NCBI RefSeq assembly: GCF_018598175.1
Contig: NZ_JAHESE010000046.1
Location: forward strand, 1 to 42,215
Length of the DNA: 42,215 nucleotides
Origin: Dawidia cretensis
Lineage (GTDB): Bacteria > Bacteroidota > Bacteroidia > Cytophagales > Cyclobacteriaceae
Reading direction: 5' to 3'
Shown: positions 35,607-42,215 of the stretch, piece by piece
Layout of the letters: every line of letters starts with the position of its first letter
Numbering within the stretch: position 1 is the stretch's first letter
The notes under the pieces: model-generated
Databases searched by the model: none
Seen by the model: only the letters and a program-made list of their open reading frames with translations
What the model was told of the DNA's origin: nothing
Program-made: the position numbers and the translations under genes

Positions 35607-36389
35607 TTAGAGGATGAGCTTGCCCATGCCACGGCCTGTCATGCGTATGAACGCTTCGGCGGCCTGCACCCCGAGCTCTTTCCCCCGGAAATCTTCCATG
35701 GACGGATGGCCGCAGTCGTGCATCATCTGGGTATATTTTCCGTCAGCACCGATGATTTTCTGGCTGGCGTGACAGGCCAGCGCTTTCCATTTCAGCGCTT
35801 GCGTTTCGCTGATGTCGACGTAGTCGGTGGGGTGAAAGAGGAAGGACTGGTATCCCATGCACACCTCGTAGAAGTATAGCGCAAAGGGCACGGGTGCTTC
35901 CATCCATGCCTGCATAGTGAGCACGCTCGAGAGCTGGTGGTCTTTATGAGAGTCGATGGGCCAGTGACAAAAAACAACGTGCGGCTTCTCGGCCCACAGC
36001 AGTTTTTGAAAGCGCGCCATTTCCAGATTATTAATCACGCTTTCGCCGTCAATCTGGTTGAAGAAAAGCGGTTTGGCGCCGAGAATCTTGCAGGCGGCCT
36101 CGCATTCTTTCTTACGGATGGCGGCGGCCTCTTCGTGGGTTTTATCTTCTATGCCTTCGTCACCATTGGTAAAGTACAGGAGTGTTACTTCGTGGCCGGC
36201 CTTGATGAGTAATGGCACGGTGCCCCCGGTGCCGCACTCCGGGTCGTCGGGATGACCGCCGACCACGACGATCTTCTTTTTACCGGACTGCTCCGCACTG
36301 CCGTATACCAGTTGCGGTAGGCTGAGAAGGCCTACACCCGCCAGTGAGCTTTTCATAAACTTTCGGCGTCCGTTCGATGTCTTGTCCAT
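35607..36389 (-). CDS. PIG-L family deacetylase with Tat-like signal
   Basis: This 260-residue protein starts with a twin-arginine-like segment (NGRRKFMKSSLAGVGLLSLPQ) and has the LmbE/PIG-L zinc motif GGHPDDPECGTGG, with the later His-rich HWPIDSHKDH. The family removes N-acetyl groups from GlcNAc-type or related molecules. It follows the GRP transporter gene by about 37 bases and precedes the amylase. Its substrate is unknown; a deacetylation step on an imported sugar is plausible. Confidence 0.9.
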   Translation of the reverse strand: MDKTSNGRRKFMKSSLAGVGLLSLPQLVYGSAEQSGKKKIVVVGGHPDDPECGTGGTVPLLIKAGHEVTLLYFTNGDEGIEDKTHEEAAAIRKKECEAACKILGAKPLFFNQIDGESVINNLEMARFQKLLWAEKPHVVFCHWPIDSHKDHQLSSVLTMQAWMEAPVPFALYFYEVCMGYQSFLFHPTDYVDISETQALKWKALACHASQKIIGADGKYTQMMHDCGHPSMEDFRGKELGVQAAEAFIRMTGRGMGKLIL

Positions 36390-36427
36390 AGATTAAAAAT
36401 GCTTTGCTAATATTGACGAACGATGTG

Positions 36428-37426
36428 CTACCGCGCGAAAATGATAAGTCCGAGGCCGATCACGAACAACAGCAGCATGACGGTCAGGATATTGTTTGTA
36501 CCCCGGGGCGCCTGCTTAAATTCCTTCCAGATGAAGATGCCCCAGAGGGCAGCAATAACCGTGGCGCCTTGTCCGAGCCCATAGGATATGGCAGGGCCCG
36601 CCGCACCCGAGGCAATGATGCTGAAGGACATGCCGATGCACCAGATGACCCCGCCGGCAATTCCTGTCAAGTGATTGCGCAAGGTGCCGTCGAAATAGGC
36701 ACCGTACGTAACCGGCTTGCCTGCAAAGGGGAAACGCATGAGCAGCGAGTTAAAGACGATGTTGCTCAGGAAGATTCCGATGGCGAAGAAAACCACGGCG
36801 GTATAGGGGCTGAGCTTGCCGGGAAGCGGTGTAGTGAAATCCGGGAACATCGACGCGGCCACATATTTATAGAACAGACCCATCAGGGCACCGCTGACGA
36901 TCGAAAGCAGGAGGCCCTTGGTGGAAAGACCACCGGCTGTGCCGGCCATCTTCTTGCGGTATGCGTACGCATTCAGCAATATGGCGACCACGATAAGTGC
37001 CACGCCGCCAAAAAGAAGACGCTCCTCTCCTACCGGTGACAAGGTATAGTTCACGATTACGCCGATGACCAGCGCCAGGCCTATACCGACGGGAAATGCC
37101 ACCGACATGCCGGCAATAGCGATCGCGGCGCCCAATAAAATATTTGCGGCATTGAACACCACGCCCCCAATCAGAGCCGAGCCGATGTTGGCGCCGTCCG
37201 CCTGGAGCATATCGTCCACGAAGCCGCGGCCGCTGGTGCCAGCACTGCCTAACGTTATGGCTGACAGCAATGCGAAGAGCACAATGCCGAGGACGTAGTC
37301 CCAATAAAACAATTCAAAGCGCCACGAGCCGGCTGCGAGCTTCTGTGTATTTCCCCACGAGCCCCAGCAGAGCATAGTGACAATACAAAAGAATACGGCG
37401 AGTGAATAATCCTGTACGATGAACAT
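36428..37426 (-). CDS. GRP family (glucose/ribose-type) sugar transporter
   Basis: This 332-residue membrane protein has about ten hydrophobic spans in the drug/metabolite transporter fold, with CWGSWGNTQKLA near the start, a signature of the glucose/ribose porter branch related to RhaT. ATG 37426 was chosen; a GTG three codons upstream is possible. It is 19 bases downstream of ribokinase, so ribose is a likely cargo, although rhamnose or another sugar is not excluded. Confidence 0.85.
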   Translation of the reverse strand: MFIVQDYSLAVFFCIVTMLCWGSWGNTQKLAAGSWRFELFYWDYVLGIVLFALLSAITLGSAGTSGRGFVDDMLQADGANIGSALIGGVVFNAANILLGAAIAIAGMSVAFPVGIGLALVIGVIVNYTLSPVGEERLLFGGVALIVVAILLNAYAYRKKMAGTAGGLSTKGLLLSIVSGALMGLFYKYVAASMFPDFTTPLPGKLSPYTAVVFFAIGIFLSNIVFNSLLMRFPFAGKPVTYGAYFDGTLRNHLTGIAGGVIWCIGMSFSIIASGAAGPAISYGLGQGATVIAALWGIFIWKEFKQAPRGTNNILTVMLLLFVIGLGLIIFAR

Positions 37427-37445
37427 AACAATCACTTAGGTTTGG

Positions 37446-38372
37446 TTACAATACCGAAAGTAGCGATATCTCATTTACCTCTTTGCGGTATGGTATGGAC
37501 GATTGCGCGCCCATGCGGGTGACGGAAATCGAGGCCGCCTTGCAGGCGAACGTGACGGCTTCCTCCAATGCCACGCCTTCGGACAATGCTACGGCCAGGG
37601 CACCGTTAAAACAGTCGCCCGCGGCCGTGGTGTCGACGGCCGTCACGGGAGGCGCGGCGATCAGCTTGCCTTTGGTGCCTGACCGCAGGTAGGCCCCTTT
37701 CGCACCCAATGTGATCACGACGTTAGCGACACCCAGGGCTTGCAACTTTTGTGCGGCCTGCTCGGCTGTTGTCACGTCGACAACCTCGATGCCGGTGAGC
37801 ATGCCGGCTTCAAATTCGTTAGGCGTGATAATGTGCAGGTGTCTCAGCACCTGCTCGTGCAATGCCTGTACCGGGGCTGGATTTAAAATGACAGTAAGCC
37901 CTTTGGCAGCGCAGCGCTCAATTGCAAACTCGACGATGTGGATGGGAATCTCCAGCTGCAACAGCACGATGGCTGCACCTTCGACGCGCTCCAAGGCCTG
38001 CTCTACTATGCGAATATCGAGGTGGCTATTGGCGCCTGGCGCGACGATGATATTGTTCTGGCCACTGGCGTCTACACCAATGAGCGCAACTCCGGAGGGA
38101 TGCTCGGTGTCGGTAGTGATAAACGTGGTTCCGATATTCTCGCGCTGAAATTGCTGCATGGCCTGCTTGCCGAAAATATCGCTGCCGACCTTGGCAACGA
38201 AGGTCACGTGGCTGCCCAGGCGTGCGGCCGTCACCGCCTGGTTGGCACCTTTACCGCCGGGGTTCATCAGGAAGGTGCCGCCCAAAACAGTTTCGCCAGG
38301 CTTGGGCAGACGCTCTGTTTTTACAACCAGGTCGGTGTTTGAGCTTCCTATAACATAAATCGGTACAGGCAT
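37446..38372 (-). CDS. rbsK: Ribokinase
   Basis: This 308-residue PfkB-family protein starts with IYVIGSSNTDLVV and has the first signature NPGGKGANQAVTAARLG and the second DTTAAGDCFNGALAVAL, where the Asp is the catalytic base and the AAGD loop forms the anion hole. Length and both motifs fit ribokinase. It phosphorylates D-ribose at C5 in the cytoplasm. Together with the adjacent GRP transporter and the nucleoside hydrolase in the same gene region, it fits a ribose-scavenging route. It is the first gene of this leftward group; no promoter box was recognised. Confidence 0.93.
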   Translation of the reverse strand: MPVPIYVIGSSNTDLVVKTERLPKPGETVLGGTFLMNPGGKGANQAVTAARLGSHVTFVAKVGSDIFGKQAMQQFQRENIGTTFITTDTEHPSGVALIGVDASGQNNIIVAPGANSHLDIRIVEQALERVEGAAIVLLQLEIPIHIVEFAIERCAAKGLTVILNPAPVQALHEQVLRHLHIITPNEFEAGMLTGIEVVDVTTAEQAAQKLQALGVANVVITLGAKGAYLRSGTKGKLIAAPPVTAVDTTAAGDCFNGALAVALSEGVALEEAVTFACKAASISVTRMGAQSSIPYRKEVNEISLLSVL

Positions 38373-38554
38373 AGGTTAGGTGGATTTTTACCTCAATCGT
38401 TTGCTAAGCTATTGGAAGCCGACGACTTTCGCATGCCATTCTTTTGGCAATTCAATATTCCTAAGATCGGACCGAACATATAAAAAGCCGCCTTTTGCTA
38501 GCCCGTAAGTGATTTTTGCGCGTATCTTTTGTTCATCTTAGCCAATCCTACTGT

Positions 38555-40036
38555 ATGAACGCTATCGTTGAAGTATTCTCCATCGTGCAGGCCATGAGCA
38601 AATCGGAGAAGCGCTATTTTAAAATGGTCTCGGAGCTACAGAAGGGCGAGAAGAGCTATTTGACGTTGTTTACGATCCTCGAAAAGCATACGATGCCCGA
38701 CGACGATCTGGCGAATGAAGTACGCAAGAGCTTTCCCGGGCAGACGGTCGAGCCGGCACGCAAGCACTTATACCGCGTGCTGATGAAAAGTCTGCGGCAA
38801 TTTGACACGGAAAAAGATGTGGAAACACGCCTGAGCAATCTGCTACAGGATAGCCGCCTTCTATATAACCGGGGCCTTCTAAAGCTGAGCTTCGATCAGC
38901 TCGAGAAGACGAAGACCCTGGCGCTGCAGCGTGAAAAGTTTATGTATTATGTGCTGGCTGCGCGCCAGGAGCTACAGTACCTGGTGCGCTCGCATTTCGA
39001 GGGCCTCGACGAGTTCGAGCTGTTGGAAAAACAAAAGAGGATCACCGAACTCCTGGAGCAGCAAACCAAAATCGAACAGCACTCCACGCTCTATGAAATC
39101 TTGCTCTTGCGCTACTGGCGGAACGGTATGGTTCGCAGTCAACAGGAGGCAACGCGTTTGAATGATCTTCTGCTGGAGGAATATCAGCTTTTGAACGGCC
39201 CTGGCAGGAAGCCTTTCGAGCTTCAACAACTTCACCTCCACTTTCAGTCAATATACTTTCAGATGACGGGCAATCCGGAAGGCAGCCTTCCGGTGTTCTA
39301 TGATCTTGATGCGCTCTTCCAGCAAAACCACGAGCTTTGGAAAGGCGCACCGCTATATTACTTTCACTTGCTGGACGGCGTGTTGTACGACCTACGGCAA
39401 ATGCAGCGCTACGAAGACATGCAGTTCTTCCTGCAGCGACTGCAGTCATTGCACGAAGAAGGTGGCGGCTTGAACGTTGTCTTAACCTATAAAACGCTGG
39501 AACATGAATTAAACGTTTTCGCCGATCGTCGACTTTTCGACGAGGGCTTGATGCACATGAAGACATTCGAGGAACGCTGGCAGCGCGAAGCGTCTCAACT
39601 GCCGCTGCACATGCACGCGCAACTTCTTTTTGCGGGTGCCAGGATATTGGTAGGCGTGAAAGATTACTCGGCCGCGTTGAAGCTTATTAATATAGCGCTG
39701 AACCAACTAACCAGTGCCATGAGCCAAGCGCAGCAAAGTATGTTTCAAATCCTCAACCTAATGGTCAACACGCTTTTAAACAATGTCGATTACCTGCAGT
39801 ATGCGTTGCGGGCAGCAGAAAGAAAATTGAAGAGTGATCGTAAACTTTTCGGTGTTGAACAATTAATGCTGAGCTTTTTGAAAAAATGGATCGCTGCCCG
39901 AAGTTTTCCGGAATTCAACGATCAACTCCATGCGCTTCAGCAAAATCCGTTCGAGCGGCAACTCATCAACGAACTCGCTTTGGCGGAGTGGTACGATCGG
40001 GTAAAGCCTCTATCGTCTTTTGGAGCAAAAAAATGA
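38555..40036 (+). CDS. Uncharacterised helical Bacteroidota protein (SEKRYFK motif)
   Basis: This 493-residue soluble protein is almost all alpha-helix and begins IVEVFSIVQAMSKSEKRYFKM then QKGEKSYLTLFTILEKH. Proteins with this SEKRYFK start and TPR-like repeat pattern are widespread in Cytophagales but unnamed, from my recollection. No catalytic motif or signal peptide is visible. I chose ATG 38555 over an earlier TTG frame to 38516. A TATCTTTTG sequence at 38523-38531 resembles a promoter with one extra base. Function is unknown. Confidence 0.85.
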   Translation: MNAIVEVFSIVQAMSKSEKRYFKMVSELQKGEKSYLTLFTILEKHTMPDDDLANEVRKSFPGQTVEPARKHLYRVLMKSLRQFDTEKDVETRLSNLLQDSRLLYNRGLLKLSFDQLEKTKTLALQREKFMYYVLAARQELQYLVRSHFEGLDEFELLEKQKRITELLEQQTKIEQHSTLYEILLLRYWRNGMVRSQQEATRLNDLLLEEYQLLNGPGRKPFELQQLHLHFQSIYFQMTGNPEGSLPVFYDLDALFQQNHELWKGAPLYYFHLLDGVLYDLRQMQRYEDMQFFLQRLQSLHEEGGGLNVVLTYKTLEHELNVFADRRLFDEGLMHMKTFEERWQREASQLPLHMHAQLLFAGARILVGVKDYSAALKLINIALNQLTSAMSQAQQSMFQILNLMVNTLLNNVDYLQYALRAAERKLKSDRKLFGVEQLMLSFLKKWIAARSFPEFNDQLHALQQNPFERQLINELALAEWYDRVKPLSSFGAKK

Positions 40037-40106
40037 TGAGCGATCTATGCACGCGCAGAAACAAAAGAAAATCATAGTCAGCCGGCCAACAAACCGGTTC
40101 CGTTAA

Positions 40107-40314
40107 TTAAAAGACTGCCTGAATTCCAAAGGTGAAAGATTGGTTTTTGTCTTGAAGAATTTACTAAACGATTGGGGATGTAATGGGTTTGTTTGGTGGA
40201 TTGCTCAATAATTCTACCCTTTAAGTTTCCAATTGACTGAGCGACTGATAAAACACTAAACATGTTTAAGATTAGTGTAAGCGTTATAACGTTCTGCCTT
40301 CTGCGAATTTCCAT
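40107..40314 (-). pseudogene. Scar of a deleted outer-membrane receptor gene
   Basis: Reading leftward from ATG 40314 gives a signal peptide (MEIRRRQNVITLTLILNMFS...SVAQ) and the start of a carboxypeptidase-like domain (SIGNLKGRIIEQSTKQ), as at the N-terminus of a TonB receptor. Coding character then stops abruptly. In another frame, just before a stop at 40107-40109, the sequence DKNQSFTFGIQAVF ends in Phe as an outer-membrane beta-barrel C-terminus does. An internal deletion appears to have joined the start and end of one gene, leaving about 200 bases. A continuous but meaningless frame of 85 codons spans 40078-40335. Confidence 0.6.
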
Positions 40315-40373
40315 TTTTGTGTTTTTGTTGTACAAAATTGGAGTGTATCCAGGCCAGCGGAATTAGCCGAATC

Positions 40374-40381
40374 TACTTTTG
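40374..40381 (+). promoter_or_regulatory. Candidate -7 box TACTTTTG upstream of the peroxiredoxin operon
   Basis: This exact TAnnTTTG match would start a transcript near 40388, about 143 nt before the peroxiredoxin ATG. It is upstream of the palindrome at 40448-40467. A second, weaker box GACCTTTG lies at 40487-40494. Confidence 0.4.
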
Positions 40382-40447
40382 TCGTAGCCTAATTTGTTCG
40401 GCGTATTTATGCGCCGGCAACACATATTTCATCACTAAAACGCATCG

Positions 40448-40467
40448 ATTTTCACTTAAGTGAAAAT
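40448..40467. promoter_or_regulatory. Perfect 20-bp palindrome, candidate operator
   Basis: ATTTTCACTTAAGTGAAAAT is a perfect 20-base palindrome 64 bases upstream of the peroxiredoxin start, about 20 bases before a weak -7 box (40487-40494), so it would cover the -33 region of that promoter. A related site, GTTTACCTTAAGTGAAAC (42171-42188), lies after msrB. Sharing of CTTAAGTGAAA suggests one regulator. Confidence 0.6.
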
Positions 40468-40530
40468 TCAGCGTGAGGGTTTCACAGACCTTTGATGCGG
40501 TAAATCAATTGTCAACTTTTCAAAATCCTT

Positions 40531-41103
40531 ATGAAAGCAATCTTCAATAAAAAACTATGGATCGGCCTCATCGCGGTAAGCGCGTGCCTTGGCCTTAGCA
40601 ACAACCCGGTAGCAGCACAGGATGCACCCGCCGAGACTACGACGTTGAAACAGGGCGATCAGGTGCCTGACTTTACGCTGATGGATCAGGACGGTAAGCC
40701 GTTCAAGCTTGGCAAATACGTTGGTAAAAAGAAACTGGTTATTTTCTTTTATCCTAAAGACGAAAGCCCGGTTTGTACGAAAGAAGCTTGTGCATTTCGC
40801 GATGCGTATGCTAAATATACGGAAGCCAATGCGCTGGTGATCGGTATTAATAATGGCACGGCGGCCAGCCACAAGGCCTTTGCCGAAAAAGAGCATCTGC
40901 CTTTCACCTTATTAAGTGATCCGGATAACAAAGTATTGAAACTATTCAAGGTAAGAGAGCAGGACTTTGGGAACAACGTGAAGGTAAGCGGTCGTGAAAC
41001 ATTCGTTATCGGCCTGGACGGCACCGTGGCATATAGCTTCCGGGATTTTATGAAAGGTGATGAACATTCTAAACAGGTTCTGGCGTACCTGAACGGAAAG
41101 TAG
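40531..41103 (+). CDS. Exported peroxiredoxin of the PrxQ/Bcp type
   Basis: This 190-residue protein has a signal peptide (MKAIFNKKLWIGLIAVSACLGL...AQ) and a thioredoxin-fold peroxiredoxin domain (about residues 38-190) with PVCTKEACAFRD. The first Cys is the peroxidatic residue and the second, five residues later, the resolving residue, as in PrxQ. It should reduce peroxides in the periplasm. It is the first gene of an operon with a thioredoxin-like protein (24-base gap) and MsrB. Confidence 0.9.
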   Translation: MKAIFNKKLWIGLIAVSACLGLSNNPVAAQDAPAETTTLKQGDQVPDFTLMDQDGKPFKLGKYVGKKKLVIFFYPKDESPVCTKEACAFRDAYAKYTEANALVIGINNGTAASHKAFAEKEHLPFTLLSDPDNKVLKLFKVREQDFGNNVKVSGRETFVIGLDGTVAYSFRDFMKGDEHSKQVLAYLNGK

Positions 41104-41127
41104 CTCGAAATTTCAATTACTCATCAA

Positions 41128-41580
41128 ATGAAAAGTCAATTGTTAAACTATCGTCTGCCGGCGGTTTTCTCAATACTCTTTGTTATGCTCTACTCCTTTC
41201 AGACGGATGCGCAGCAAATGGCTTCAGATCCGGAAATCAAGTTTACCACGAAGACCTATGCGGGAGTGTTAGCGGAGGCTAAGACCACTCATAGAATGGT
41301 ATTTGTTGATGCTTTTGCTACCTGGTGCGGGCCCTGTAAAGAATTGCAAAGAACTACCTTTAAGGACGCTAAAGCAGCGGCATATTTCAATAAGCATTTT
41401 ATCAATTACAGCGTAGATGTCGCAAAAGGAGAAGGGATTGATCTTGCGAAACGCTGGCAGATCGAAGGTTTACCCACGCTGCTTTTTATTGATGAGAATG
41501 GAAAGGTGCTCGCCAACCACACGGGTTATGTCGACGGCGAAGGACTGATGGAATTCGCACAGGAAATATCCGAAAAATAA
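41128..41580 (+). CDS. Exported thioredoxin-like protein
   Basis: This 150-residue protein has a signal segment (about residues 8-29) and a thioredoxin fold with the redox motif WCGPCKEL (near residue 66) and cis-Pro in IEGLPTLLFID. It likely reduces disulfides for the neighbouring peroxiredoxin or MsrB in the periplasm. It follows peroxiredoxin by 24 bases and precedes msrB by 39. Confidence 0.9.
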   Translation: MKSQLLNYRLPAVFSILFVMLYSFQTDAQQMASDPEIKFTTKTYAGVLAEAKTTHRMVFVDAFATWCGPCKELQRTTFKDAKAAAYFNKHFINYSVDVAKGEGIDLAKRWQIEGLPTLLFIDENGKVLANHTGYVDGEGLMEFAQEISEK

Positions 41581-41619
41581 CTTACCCGGACAGCGGTGAT
41601 ATTCAAAGACAAATCAATC

Positions 41620-42141
41620 ATGACAAAGAGAATTATATATGCTGCCATGCTGCTGCTGATCGCATTAAACGGCTTCGCCCAAAATGAAAAATCAGCCCGT
41701 GGTCACGAGAACAATCCGTGGTATTCAACTACAGATACGATCCGGTTGCAGGTAAGCGATACAGCGTGGAAAAAGGTACTTTCCGCCGATCTGTATGCTG
41801 TTGCACGGGAAAAAGATACGGAGCGCCCGTTCACCGGAAAATATTGGAAGAGCACACTCCGGGGTACATACTATTGTGCTGTTTGCGGTAATATGTTGTT
41901 CCGGTCTGATGCCAAGTTTGCCAGCAGCTGTGGTTGGCCCAGTTTCTACGAGCCAGGCCGGGTAACAGCCGTTCGCTACCAGTCGGATGATTCAGAGGGT
42001 ATGCATCGAACGGAGGTGTTATGTGGTCGCTGCGATTCCCATCTCGGCCACATTTTTGACGACGGGCCACCGCCTACCCATAAGCGGTTTTGCATGAATT
42101 CCATTTCACTGGACTTTGAGCCGGATGCCAAAAAGCCCTAA
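41620..42141 (+). CDS. msrB: Exported peptide-methionine (R)-S-oxide reductase
   Basis: This 173-residue protein has a signal peptide (MTKRIIYAAMLLLIALNGFAQ) and a complete MsrB domain. Zinc-binding pairs are CAVC and CGRC, the latter followed by DSHLGHIFDDGP, and the catalytic Cys lies in RFCMNSISLDF. It repairs methionine sulfoxide in exported proteins. I chose ATG 41620 over a GTG eight codons upstream because the signal peptide starts there. It is the third gene of the redox operon. Confidence 0.95.
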   Translation: MTKRIIYAAMLLLIALNGFAQNEKSARGHENNPWYSTTDTIRLQVSDTAWKKVLSADLYAVAREKDTERPFTGKYWKSTLRGTYYCAVCGNMLFRSDAKFASSCGWPSFYEPGRVTAVRYQSDDSEGMHRTEVLCGRCDSHLGHIFDDGPPPTHKRFCMNSISLDFEPDAKKP

Positions 42142-42170
42142 GACCACTGGCGAACCCCCTTTTCCCAGCA

Positions 42171-42188
42171 GTTTACCTTAAGTGAAAC
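42171..42188. promoter_or_regulatory. Second copy of the TTAAGTGAAA operator-like site
   Basis: GTTTACCTTAAGTGAAAC is an 18-base palindrome with two mismatched pairs, 30 bases after the msrB stop, and shares CTTAAGTGAAA with the perfect palindrome at 40448-40467. AAACTTTG (42185-42192) overlaps it and resembles a -7 box for a gene beyond the window. Confidence 0.45.
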
Positions 42189-42215
42189 TTTGACAACACG
42201 GAACTCGGGCACTTT

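Overview
The window looks like chromosomal DNA of a Bacteroidota member, probably a Cytophagales-type soil or water bacterium. Supporting signs are SusC/SusD and FecR/ECF-sigma outer-membrane uptake genes, type IX secretion sorting domains of type B (and a relic of type A), promoters of the TAnnTTTG class, starts without obvious Shine-Dalgarno sequences, and moderately high GC. The exact genus cannot be fixed from this sequence.

Layout. Positions 1-2750 (minus strand) hold an ECF sigma factor, a FecR anti-sigma factor and the start of a TonB-dependent receptor with an STN domain: a cell-surface signalling set. Positions 3024-5792 (plus) hold a promoter with an immediate hairpin terminator, then a sugar O-acetyltransferase and polyphosphate kinase 1. 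Positions 5802-8048 (minus) encode a large secreted LamG protein with a T9SS type B tail. Positions 8290-8530 are an intergenic patch with two related promoter-terminator units that could encode very short RNAs. Positions 8544-11822 (minus) are an operon of a NUDIX hydrolase, a TPR histidine kinase and a LuxR-type response regulator. An AT-rich gap with 11-bp tandem repeats precedes an unknown protein (12324-13145), followed by a GT39 membrane glycosyltransferase, a HAMP histidine kinase with a small overlapping partner gene, and an AraC regulator. Positions 18688-22019 are pta-ackA, then tRNA-Ser(CGA).

Downstream of the tRNA, the tRNA 3' end is partly duplicated around a palindrome of about 120 bp, and a relic of a T9SS type A protein lies beyond it.

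Positions 22784-38372 (minus) form a large catabolic region. A tight six-gene operon, susC-susD-quinoprotein/cytochrome c dehydrogenase-sugar isomerase family protein-GMC oxidoreductase-nucleoside hydrolase, is preceded by an alpha-amylase family protein, a PIG-L deacetylase, a GRP-type sugar transporter and ribokinase. The ribokinase, GRP transporter, nucleoside hydrolase and SusCD suggest scavenging of ribose or nucleosides. The oxidoreductases and the isomerase-fold protein suggest an added oxidative (keto-sugar) branch, which is the most interesting system hypothesis in the window.

Positions 38555-42141 hold a helical Bacteroidota-specific protein, the scar of a deleted outer-membrane receptor gene, and an exported redox-repair cluster (peroxiredoxin, thioredoxin-like protein, MsrB). 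A perfect 20-bp palindrome precedes this cluster and a related site follows it.
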